DNA of 64,000 nt, from IMG/VR virus record IMGVR_UViG_3300044707_000932, positions 35,073-99,072 of that record. The stretch is one strand, 5' to 3'. This stretch comes from a virus. A program made the translations under genes and the position numbers. Below, piece by piece: positions 1-5,451 of this stretch. How positions within the stretch are numbered: the stretch's first letter is position 1; each line of letters opens with the position of its first letter. The notes below the pieces were generated by a model. That model saw only the letters and a program-made list of their open reading frames with translations, searched no databases and was not told where the DNA came from.

Positions 1-56
1 TTCATAGGCATACACAAGGAGAGGATGTGGAGTTAAAAGATATTGAAGTTTATTAA
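1..56 (+). CDS. C-terminus of an unidentified protein (partial)
   Basis: One frame, from base 3, stays open from the left edge and ends with TAA at 54-56, directly before the first tRNA. The 17 visible residues end in ELKDIEVY. The tail is too short to identify. It is called only because the frame looks coding-like and stops exactly where the tRNA array begins. Confidence 0.4.
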   Translation, partial: HRHTQGEDVELKDIEVY

Positions 57-128
57 GGTCGGGTGGCCGAGTGGCTTAGGCGAAGGTCTGCAAAACCTTC
101 TACGTAGGTTCGATTCCTACTCTGACCT
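57..128 (+). tRNA. tRNA-Cys (GCA)
   Basis: A full cloverleaf can be drawn. The acceptor arm pairs 57-63 with 121-127, and the anticodon stem AAGGT/ACCTT holds the loop CTGCAAA (anticodon GCA). The T-arm is GTAGG-TTCGATT-CCTAC. The discriminator base is T, as usual for Cys. No CCA is encoded. Confidence 0.92.
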
Positions 129-135
129 CGAACAT

Positions 136-207
136 GGTGGTTGTAGCCTAATGGTAGGGCGGAAGTTTGTGGCACTTCATGTGAGAGTTCGATTCTCTCC
201 AATCACA
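136..207 (+). tRNA. tRNA-His (GTG)
   Basis: The acceptor GTGGTTG (137-143) pairs with CAATCAC (200-206). The anticodon stem GAAGT/ACTTC holds loop TTGTGGC (anticodon GTG). A G precedes the acceptor at 136, fitting the extra G-1 of tRNA-His. The discriminator appears to be A rather than the more usual C. CCA is not encoded. Confidence 0.9.
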
Positions 208-213
208 CAAAAT

Positions 214-287
214 GGAAGTATAGCTCAGCTGGTCAGAGCGCTATTCTGATACGATAGATGCCAGTGGTTCGAATCCACTTACTTCCA
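214..287 (+). tRNA. tRNA-Ile (GAT)
   Basis: The acceptor GGAAGTA pairs with TACTTCC (280-286). The D-arm is GCTC/GAGC, and the anticodon stem CTATT/GATAG holds loop CTGATAC (anticodon GAT). The T-arm AGTGG-TTCGAAT-CCACT is intact. The next gene's ATG lies one base after the discriminator. Confidence 0.9.
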
Positions 288-288
288 C

Positions 289-807
289 ATGAGACGAAAA
301 ATTATTTTTATTGATGTTGACGGACCACTAGCTTGGGCTACTTGGGGTGATGGAAGAGTTACGCTGAATGAGGCTTCCAAAACTTTCACCATCCCATACC
401 CTTGGGTTGAAGAAGATTGTCAAGCATTACAAAAAATTTGTAATGAAACAAATGCTTTTTTAGTTGTAAGTTCTGATTGGAGGAAACATTTCAGTATTAT
501 ACAATTAAAAAGAATTTTTCAATACTATGGTGTAACCGCACCAATTGTTGATATCACTACACATCAAGACCTATGGAATAAACTCAGTAGACCATCAATA
601 GATTGGGAAAGAGCTGCGGAAGTTGTAAAATGGGCGAAAGATAACAAGATTTCGAATTGGATAGCAATTGACGATTTGAATCTAAAAAAAGAGTTCAAAT
701 GGATGAGAATACCACAATGGAGACATGTTCAGGTCGATGGAGATTGGGGTCAAGGTGGTAGACTCAGAGATAAAATTGATGAATGTATTAAAAAACTTGA
801 AAGATGA
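289..807 (+). CDS. HAD-superfamily phosphatase-like protein (RNA-repair HAD type)
   Basis: 172 aa with HAD motifs in order: IDVDG near residue 8-12 (the DxDG nucleophile/acid pair), VVSSDWR near 59-65 (motif II Ser), and IAIDD near 126-130 (motif IV acids). The compact size and the SSDWR form resemble the HAD domains of phage and bacterial RNA end-repair ('Swiss army knife') proteins, so a polynucleotide or nucleotide phosphatase role is possible. The substrate cannot be read from sequence. The start codon follows the tRNA-Ile 3' end by one base with no room for a ribosome-binding site. The stop overlaps the next start by 4 nt, suggesting coupled translation. Confidence 0.75.
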   Translation: MRRKIIFIDVDGPLAWATWGDGRVTLNEASKTFTIPYPWVEEDCQALQKICNETNAFLVVSSDWRKHFSIIQLKRIFQYYGVTAPIVDITTHQDLWNKLSRPSIDWERAAEVVKWAKDNKISNWIAIDDLNLKKEFKWMRIPQWRHVQVDGDWGQGGRLRDKIDECIKKLER

Positions 808-1361
808 AAATTAATAGAGATAGACTGGCCACTCTTCTGAAATATGCAAGATTGGACCAACAAAATGAAGAACTAACTGATAAACAGTTTGTAGAAAAAC
901 TTGCAAACTATATGGAAGTTAATCCTGATTTTTTGGATTACCATGGAGTAAGTCATCCTGGTCGTTTCAGTTATCACACTGTCGGGTATGGTGTGTTTTC
1001 TCTTCTCGGAGAAAGATACAGAATGGGAAGAGTTGAAATATTCGACCGACAGCAAGATACAGGATATCCTGTTAGCGAAGGTGCTTATTGTATGCCACAT
1101 GTTGCGGCAAATCAATTTGAAGATTTTATTGAATCTTTGGAGACAGACCTTCCAATAAACATAGAAATAGGTTCTCACAAATGGTGTGAATATGAATGTG
1201 CAAAAGACCTTGGTTTTGAAAATGTGGAAGAAATGAGAGACCCTGAAAAAATCAAAGAATATCGTAAAAAGAAAAACGATATCTATGCGCAAGAACAGGG
1301 ATATAAAGATTTTGATGATTTATTGAAAAATAGTAAATTTGGAAATCTTCTGGTAAAATGA
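804..1361 (+). CDS. hypothetical protein, 185 aa
   Basis: It starts in an ATGA overlap with the HAD gene and ends just before tRNA-Trp. No family was recognised. The sequence is soluble and mixed: the middle (about 45-115) is rich in aromatic and Gly residues, including a segment reading SYHTVGYGVFSLLGERYRMG, and the C-terminal 60 residues are charged and probably helical (repeated EYRKKK/DFDDLL-type stretches). There is no signal peptide or membrane segment. Coupling to the HAD gene suggests related expression rather than a known shared function. Confidence 0.7.
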   Translation: MKINRDRLATLLKYARLDQQNEELTDKQFVEKLANYMEVNPDFLDYHGVSHPGRFSYHTVGYGVFSLLGERYRMGRVEIFDRQQDTGYPVSEGAYCMPHVAANQFEDFIESLETDLPINIEIGSHKWCEYECAKDLGFENVEEMRDPEKIKEYRKKKNDIYAQEQGYKDFDDLLKNSKFGNLLVK

Positions 1362-1367
1362 TTACCC

Positions 1368-1440
1368 ACGTCTGTAGCTCAGTTGGTAGAGTACTAGTCT
1401 CCAAAACTAGTTGTCGGAGGTTCGAGCCCTCTCAGGCGTG
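1368..1440 (+). tRNA. tRNA-Trp (CCA)
   Basis: The acceptor ACGTCTG (1368-1374) pairs with CAGGCGT (1433-1439). The D-arm is GCTC/GAGT, and the anticodon stem CTAGT/ACTAG holds loop CTCCAAA (anticodon CCA). The T-arm is GGAGG-TTCGAGC-CCTCT. The discriminator is G, as expected for Trp. Confidence 0.92.
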
Positions 1441-1455
1441 CTACATATAAAAATT

Positions 1456-1809
1456 ATGAAACCAAAAGAATTATTAAAATTATGGGTTGAAAGATTCAAT
1501 CAATGCGATTACAAAGGATTGAGTGAATTATATTCAGAAACAGCAGTGAATCATCAGACACCATTGGAAATTGTAGAAGGTAGAGAAAATATAAAACAAA
1601 TGTTCAAAAATGAATTTGAACAATTTGAAATGGTTTGTATTGTTGAGAATATTTTTGAAGATGGTAATGTTGGAATTTTGGAATGGAAAGGAAATGAACA
1701 AAAACCATTAAGAGGTTGCGGATTTTTTTGGATTGAAAATGATAAAATTATTTATCAGAGAGGATATTGGGATAGAATGACTTTTATAGAACAACAAAAA
1801 GTAACGTGA
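1456..1809 (+). CDS. SnoaL/NTF2-like protein
   Basis: 117 aa from ATG 1456. An in-frame upstream ATG at 1411 lies inside tRNA-Trp and is not credible. The protein has the SnoaL-like layout: an N-terminal helix with LWVERFNQCDYKGLSELY, a following strand with AVNHQTP, and a short GRENIKQMFKNEF helix before the curved sheet ending in a GYWDRM segment. Members are small cone-shaped alpha+beta barrels, either enzymes (cyclases, hydrolases) or binding domains. The substrate here is unknown. The gene sits alone between tRNA-Trp and the unassigned 1810-2025 stretch. Confidence 0.7.
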   Translation: MKPKELLKLWVERFNQCDYKGLSELYSETAVNHQTPLEIVEGRENIKQMFKNEFEQFEMVCIVENIFEDGNVGILEWKGNEQKPLRGCGFFWIENDKIIYQRGYWDRMTFIEQQKVT

Positions 1810-2025
1810 GTTCAAAACTTCAGTTCCCATACAGCGGTGAGATGGGCTAAGCAAGATACAATTCCTCGGAGCTGGGAGTAGAAGGCTGAAGAATTTTTTA
1901 GGTTGATTGGGGAAGGGATATACGTTAACCTGATGATGGAGGTGGTATATTCGGAGTTGAAATCATCATAGTAATGCCAATCGTAAAAGGAGTTGTCCAC
2001 TCGACCATCTTCTCCTTTCCTATAA
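1810..2025. other. unassigned 216-nt stretch within the tRNA array
   Basis: No convincing gene is seen. Short inverted repeats are present: CCCAT/ATGGG near 1827-1847 and TGATGAT/ATCATCA near 1932-1970. On the minus strand an AAAGGAG-like sequence precedes an ATG at about 2010 that opens a 27-codon frame, and a longer 62-codon frame overlaps it. Neither resembles a known protein. The stretch could be a structured RNA or a decayed gene. Confidence 0.3.
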
Positions 2026-2099
2026 GGACCCCTAGCTCAGCAGGTTAGAGCAACTGACTCATAATCAGTAGGTCCACGGTTCGAGCCCGTGGGGGTCCA
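2026..2099 (+). tRNA. tRNA with CAT anticodon (Met, or Ile2 if lysidine-modified)
   Basis: The acceptor GGACCCC pairs with GGGGTCC (2092-2098). The anticodon stem ACTGA/TCAGT holds loop CTCATAA (anticodon CAT). The T-arm is CACGG-TTCGAGC-CCGTG. Sequence alone does not separate elongator Met from an AUA-reading Ile tRNA. The acceptor is paired at position 1, so it is not an obvious initiator. Confidence 0.9.
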
Positions 2100-2102
2100 C
2101 AA

Positions 2103-2166
2103 GACAGACACACGCTTCCCATCTCGAAGGATAATGAGAGGAATAATACGTCCTTTAATGTCTGTC
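2103..2166 (+). ncRNA. candidate structured RNA between two tRNAs
   Basis: GACAGACA (2103-2110) is perfectly complementary to TGTCTGTC (2159-2166), closing a 48-nt interior with further possible pairs (TCTC/GAGA near 2122-2138, or AAGGA/TCCTT). It has tRNA-like size and an acceptor-like stem but no TTCRA T-loop and no clear anticodon arm. It could be a degenerate tRNA or a small RNA processed together with the tRNA array. Confidence 0.4.
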
Positions 2167-2171
2167 CCTAT

Positions 2172-2242
2172 TGTCGTATGGTGTAACGGTAACACAACAG
2201 ATTTTGGTTCTGTTTTTCAAGGTTCGAATCCTTGTGCGACAA
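2172..2242 (+). tRNA. tRNA-Gln (TTG)
   Basis: The acceptor TGTCGTA pairs with TGCGACA (2235-2241). The anticodon stem ACAGA/TCTGT holds loop TTTTGGT (anticodon TTG). The T-arm is CAAGG-TTCGAAT-CCTTG. The short variable loop and the A discriminator are normal. Confidence 0.92.
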
Positions 2243-2264
2243 CCGATATTTATATTAAAAAGAA

Positions 2265-2480
2265 ATGAGATTAATTATTTCAGAAGAAGAAAAAAAAGAA
2301 ATACTCTCCAAACATAAGAGTCCGAAACCAAAATCTGTAAAAGAGATTGAACAAGAAATTGATGAGATTGAAAAAAAATTGGGCAAGACAAAAAAGGAAA
2401 CTAAAGAAGTTGATTTTGATGAACTTGTGAATACGGATATGGACTTAGAAATGGATAGAGATAGTTTGGAACAATCTTAA
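2265..2480 (+). CDS. hypothetical acidic/coiled-coil protein, 71 aa
   Basis: A small, highly charged protein. The N-terminus MRLIISEEEKKEILSKH leads into a Lys/Glu-rich helical middle and an acidic C-terminus (DFDELVNTDMDLEMD). No family was recognised. A TATTTATA box at 2247-2254 lies 10 nt upstream of the start and no Shine-Dalgarno sequence is visible, in keeping with other genes here. Confidence 0.6.
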   Translation: MRLIISEEEKKEILSKHKSPKPKSVKEIEQEIDEIEKKLGKTKKETKEVDFDELVNTDMDLEMDRDSLEQS

Positions 2481-2525
2481 TAATATTTGTCATAATTTTA
2501 ACCTATCTTTGTACAAATTAATTTT

Positions 2526-2816
2526 ATGAATGAAGTTGGTTTGATAGGTAGTTTACTCTTAACATTCTGTGGTTTACCAGAACTCATTAGGACCCTCAAA
2601 AATCGAAGATGTGATATTGGGTGGGGTTTCCTCCTCATGTGGTTTTTTGGGGAGTTATTTTGTGTCTTTTATGGGTTAGATTTAAGAGAGATACCTTTAC
2701 TCATAAATTATAGTTTCAATTTGACCATAGTTGGGGTTATGTTATACTTCAAAATTAAGGGAGAGTTGCCTGAGTGGTTAAAGGAGCAGTTTGCTAAACT
2801 GTGGTCGAGCAATTGA
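2526..2816 (+). CDS. PQ-loop / SemiSWEET-like three-helix membrane protein
   Basis: 96 aa with three hydrophobic segments (about 4-20, 32-50, 58-76). The first ends in a GLPELIRTLKNRR stretch like the PQ-loop motif (Pro followed by a short basic loop). SemiSWEETs are half-size sugar transporters of about 90 aa that work as dimers; the fit in length and topology is good but the substrate is unknown. A Bacteroidota-type -7 element TATCTTTG lies at 2504-2511. The last 19 codons and the stop lie inside tRNA-Ser (2760-2844), so the C-terminal tail is encoded by tRNA sequence. Confidence 0.65.
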   Translation: MNEVGLIGSLLLTFCGLPELIRTLKNRRCDIGWGFLLMWFFGELFCVFYGLDLREIPLLINYSFNLTIVGVMLYFKIKGELPEWLKEQFAKLWSSN

Positions 2817-2844
2817 CCCATTGGTTCGAATCCAATACTCTCCG
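2760..2844 (+). tRNA. tRNA-Ser (GCT)
   Basis: A class II tRNA with a long variable arm. The acceptor GGAGAGT pairs with ACTCTCC (2837-2843). The anticodon stem GCAGT/ACTGT holds loop TTGCTAA (anticodon GCT). The T-arm is ATTGG-TTCGAAT-CCAAT, and the discriminator is G. Its 5' two-thirds overlap the end of the PQ-loop gene. Confidence 0.93.
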
Positions 2845-2941
2845 CAGATTTATTGTCGCAGAATCATTTGACGTTTTGAAGGTATTTTTATATATTTATA
2901 ATCTGATAGTTTAAAAAACATTAACTAAAAAAAACAAAAAA

Positions 2942-3127
2942 ATGAAAAAATTGTTAGCAATTTTATCACTTGTAACACTTGTTGCTTGTGGTGGCGAAAA
3001 TGGAGCATCAACTGAAGTAAAAACTGATTCTTCTGCGGTTGTAGTAGATTCAACAAAAGTAGAAGCTACACCTGCTGTAGATTCTGTAAAGGCTGAAGAG
3101 GCTCCAAAAGCGGAAGATGTAAAATAA
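2942..3127 (+). CDS. small lipoprotein, 61 aa
   Basis: A short signal peptide (MKKLLAILSLVTLVACGG) carries a lipobox LVAC, with Cys at residue 16. The exported part is low-complexity and rich in Ala, Val, Lys, Glu, Ser and Thr with no recognisable fold. It is expected to be lipid-anchored in the host envelope after infection, and phage lipoproteins of this kind sometimes block superinfection. A bidirectional terminator follows at 3151. No close family was identified. Confidence 0.75.
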   Translation: MKKLLAILSLVTLVACGGENGASTEVKTDSSAVVVDSTKVEATPAVDSVKAEEAPKAEDVK

Positions 3128-3150
3128 TATATCTTTCCTTGAAAATTTAA

Positions 3151-3177
3151 AAACCCATCTGATGATGGGTTTTTTTA
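3151..3177. terminator. bidirectional rho-independent terminator
   Basis: AACCCATC/GATGGGTT stem with a short loop, an A-tract on the left and TTTTTTT on the right. It separates the plus-strand lipoprotein from the convergent hydrolase gene, whose stop begins at 3178. Confidence 0.85.
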
Positions 3178-4431
3178 TTATATTAATCCTTTGATTCTGT
3201 CTATGTTTTCAAAGAGTCTCTTCCTCTTATATGTATTTTCCTTGAAAATACTTTGAGCCATCATTCTTAATATTGGGTCTCCTTTTTCAATTTCCTGAGC
3301 ATTGTCTGATTGGACTATAGAAAGTTCGTCTGATGGTATTTCGACTTGACCACCTTGTAAAGATTTGACTTTTATCGGATTACCCTTCTCATATGAAGCG
3401 ATTACTTCTCCTACTAAGTCTCCTGTACCCCAAACTTCTAATGATGGACATTGCGCTATTTCAGCAGCACCTATATTTTTTTTAAGTCCGTCTACAATAC
3501 AACTGTATCTACCATTATTGAGTGTTTTCAAAGTGGCAGACATTCCATCTTCTAGGGATTGATAATTTTGGACACCATGAGAATTGAAAGTTGTTGAATT
3601 TGGAAGTTTCCATGTAGTATTGAATGGATTAAATTTTCCACCTTGGCCTTCGGCCTGTCTCCAAGCTAATAAAAACTTTAAATTTTCGGGACTTACAGGG
3701 GCACCCAAGTTTTTGAGTAACTCTTCATAAAAACTTTTATCTGTAATACTTAGTTCATCAAGTGTTACCTCATCTGTAGAAGTAACTTCAGGCTCTGTTT
3801 TTAGACTCGCGGTCATAACAGGAAGTTCACCGGGTAATGAGGCGGCAATGGCAACATCTTTGTCAATAACGGGTTGTCCTTTGTATCTACCTTTTGTCTC
3901 GATAGGAACGAGCTTCACTAATTCTGACCATGAGGATGAAAGGAATCCTGGATTTTGATAGCTATACCCATCATCTTTGCCATATTTGGAAATAATCCAT
4001 TCCATGAATTCGATTATGGCATTTTTGTCACCGCTTACATCTAAACCAGCAGTTACTTGAGGTTCGCCAGGAAACAATTTGTAGTGAAAACTACTATCGG
4101 CGTGTACATCATCCAAATATCCGTTACCGTCTCTTTTAGCTATCAGATTTTCACTATTTTTGAGACCCATTTCATTGGCTTTGTTAATAACATCGATAGC
4201 AACATCCCTGTTTGTAAATCCAACATGAAGATGGTCCCAATGTTTTTTCCAAGTAATTCCAGCAATTTTCTTTCCACCGTCATACCCGTAACCTATTGGC
4301 CCACCCTTTTTTGTTGCGGGATTGTAAACTAACTCATCAATACCGTATATATCAACTTGTTCAGACAGAACATTTTTGTGTGAAAGAATGGATTCGTAAA
4401 GTTTGAATATATCTTTTATTTCGTGATTCAT
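3178..4431 (-). CDS. two-domain peptidoglycan hydrolase-like protein
   Basis: 417 aa. The N-terminal third has a HWDHLHVGF motif (residues 64-72) of the kind that forms the zinc site of M15/D-Ala-D-Ala peptidase-like folds, although the upstream HxxxxxxD half is not evident. Residues about 235-345 look like a phage lysozyme/transglycosylase module: LAWRQAEGQ, NPFNTTWKLP, YQSLEDGMSATLKTL and a final NNGRY segment are the usual landmarks. The last 70 residues are charged. There is no signal peptide. The N-terminus contains an amphipathic segment ending in VLSEQ. It may be a virion-associated lysin or an endolysin. A TATTTATT box ends 4 nt upstream of the start. Confidence 0.7.
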   Translation of the reverse strand: MNHEIKDIFKLYESILSHKNVLSEQVDIYGIDELVYNPATKKGGPIGYGYDGGKKIAGITWKKHWDHLHVGFTNRDVAIDVINKANEMGLKNSENLIAKRDGNGYLDDVHADSSFHYKLFPGEPQVTAGLDVSGDKNAIIEFMEWIISKYGKDDGYSYQNPGFLSSSWSELVKLVPIETKGRYKGQPVIDKDVAIAASLPGELPVMTASLKTEPEVTSTDEVTLDELSITDKSFYEELLKNLGAPVSPENLKFLLAWRQAEGQGGKFNPFNTTWKLPNSTTFNSHGVQNYQSLEDGMSATLKTLNNGRYSCIVDGLKKNIGAAEIAQCPSLEVWGTGDLVGEVIASYEKGNPIKVKSLQGGQVEIPSDELSIVQSDNAQEIEKGDPILRMMAQSIFKENTYKRKRLFENIDRIKGLI

Positions 4432-4452
4432 AATGAATAAATATATTTGAAT

Positions 4453-4737
4453 TTATCTTTTGGTATAACTTAATCTTTTGATTTTTGGTTCAATAGATTT
4501 TTCTGTGGTCTTTTTATTTTTCTCTGTTGACTGAGTTTTAATTTTTTTTGGTTTGACCTTCCTTTTGAAGAAATCAGAGTCCCAAATAAAATCATTTGAG
4601 AAAAACAAAAAAATCCCAATAGTAGTTTCGAGGAGGATGTTTTTGAGAGATAATTGAATATTATCAATCAGAATAATAACAAGAAGAAATGTGATTGATA
4701 GTGTAAGTCCTTTCAGTATTTTTTTTGTATCTATCAT
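4453..4737 (-). CDS. small membrane protein with basic tail
   Basis: 94 aa from ATG 4737. An in-frame ATG at 4752 lies beyond a TATTTATC box at 4742-4749 and is less likely. There are two predicted membrane helices (about 8-27 and 33-50) followed by a Lys/Thr/Glu-rich cytoplasmic tail of about 40 residues (KRKVKPKKIKTQ). This shape resembles small holin-like or accessory membrane proteins. It lies downstream of the peptidoglycan hydrolase gene's start, so a lysis role is conceivable, but no holin family was recognised. Confidence 0.6.
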   Translation of the reverse strand: MIDTKKILKGLTLSITFLLVIILIDNIQLSLKNILLETTIGIFLFFSNDFIWDSDFFKRKVKPKKIKTQSTEKNKKTTEKSIEPKIKRLSYTKR

Positions 4738-4764
4738 AACAGATAAATACAATGAAAAATGAAA

Positions 4765-4846
4765 GATGGTCAGAGGTTGGTGGGAAAAACCTAAGGGCTA
4801 GCACCCGTTCACTGCTGCAGACAATTACACCAACTTGACCACCATC
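4765..4846. ncRNA. candidate structured RNA or large hairpin
   Basis: A long-range stem is visible. GTTGGTG (4776-4782) pairs with CACCAAC (4828-4834), and after a small internal loop GGTCA (4768-4772) pairs with TGACC (4836-4840). GATGGT/ACCATC can extend it. Inside lie GGG/CCC at 4795-4806 and the palindrome-like CTGCTGCAG. The strand is uncertain. On the minus strand it would follow the 36-aa gene, with a T-rich tail (TTTCATTTTTC), so it may act as a terminator. On either strand it resembles no riboswitch I can name. Confidence 0.4.
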
Positions 4847-4849
4847 AGT

Positions 4850-4960
4850 TCAAAAATCAATATAATCACCGTATTGGTCCCAATCTTGACTGGAATTACT
4901 TTCCCAAGTGTTTTTACTTGGAGAGGTGTCATTTTTCTTCTTGAATTTTGTATTAATCAT
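4850..4960 (-). CDS. candidate 36-aa protein coupled to the upstream gene
   Basis: ATG at 4960 overlaps the last 8 nt of the 62-aa gene upstream. The 36 residues begin MINTKFKKKNDTSPSK and end in an aromatic/acidic patch (DWDQYGDYIDF). The residue mix looks protein-like and the overlap suggests coupled translation, but no homologue was recognised. Confidence 0.4.
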   Translation of the reverse strand: MINTKFKKKNDTSPSKNTWESNSSQDWDQYGDYIDF

Positions 4961-5141
4961 TCTTGAAATAGAACTGATTAATTTCTTTAATAGTAATTTC
5001 ATCGTTTTTCCATTTTTTCCAAGTGTCGAAATCTTTTAGTTCTTCGAGAGTTTTTTCATGGACTAAGACATATCCTTCAGGGGCACAACCATTGTATCGA
5101 TATTCGAAACCTTTTTCTTCAAGAAGTTTTTTTATGTCCAT
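4953..5141 (-). CDS. hypothetical protein, 62 aa
   Basis: A small soluble protein starting MDIKKLLEEKGFEYRY, with a Trp/Lys-rich middle (DTWKKWKNDE). No family was recognised. The promoter at 5158-5187 matches the Bacteroidota consensus, suggesting early expression by the host RNA polymerase. Confidence 0.55.
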   Translation of the reverse strand: MDIKKLLEEKGFEYRYNGCAPEGYVLVHEKTLEELKDFDTWKKWKNDEITIKEINQFYFKND

Positions 5142-5157
5142 TTTTTTGAATCGAACG

Positions 5158-5187
5158 CAAATATAAACTATTTATTTGAAATAACAA
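5158..5187 (-). promoter_or_regulatory. host-type (Bacteroidota) promoter
   Basis: Read on the minus strand: TTG (5187-5185), 19 nt, then TATATTTG (5165-5158), matching TTG-N19-TAnnTTTG. It drives the 62-aa gene starting at 5141. Confidence 0.55.
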
Positions 5188-5223
5188 GTCCCAAAGACAT
5201 AAATCTTAAATCCAAGTACATGG

Positions 5224-5451
5224 ATGATGGTAAACAGAATAAGGGTTTGGAGAAAGACTTTTCAAGACAATCTTTCTCAGATTTTTTTAATGTTGGCATT
5301 ATTTTTCAATCCATTTGGATTCGATGCCGTTCAGTATTCCCTGATATTACTGACAGGAAGTTTATGGAGAGCGAACTTCGTTTTGTATGGTATTGCGGGA
5401 TTGTTCTTTGGATTATACATTTACTTTCGCAGGCTTTCTAAAGTGCCTTAA
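5224..5451 (+). CDS. small two-helix membrane protein
   Basis: 75 aa. A basic N-terminus (VNRIRVWRKTF) is followed by two hydrophobic segments, about 18-40 with a FNPFGFDAVQY loop, then about 46-66, and a basic end (RRLSKVP). This frame was chosen over the overlapping frame at 5220 because of its clear membrane topology. A second ATG at 5227 could be the true start. It ends 14 nt inside the convergent 494-aa gene. Function unknown. Confidence 0.55.
   Translation: MMVNRIRVWRKTFQDNLSQIFLMLALFFNPFGFDAVQYSLILLTGSLWRANFVLYGIAGLFFGLYIYFRRLSKVP

Noticed and set aside
1411-1455. In-frame ATG at 1411 as start of the SnoaL-like gene
   Set aside because: It lies within tRNA-Trp; the family-like sequence begins at the ATG at 1456.
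1931-1968. CTGATGA followed by GAAA, hinting at a hammerhead ribozyme
   Set aside because: The bases between them cannot form the required stem II, and no cleavage-site stem is present.
5220-5441. 73-codon frame overlapping the membrane protein at 5224
   Set aside because: It lacks the coherent two-helix topology of the alternative frame.
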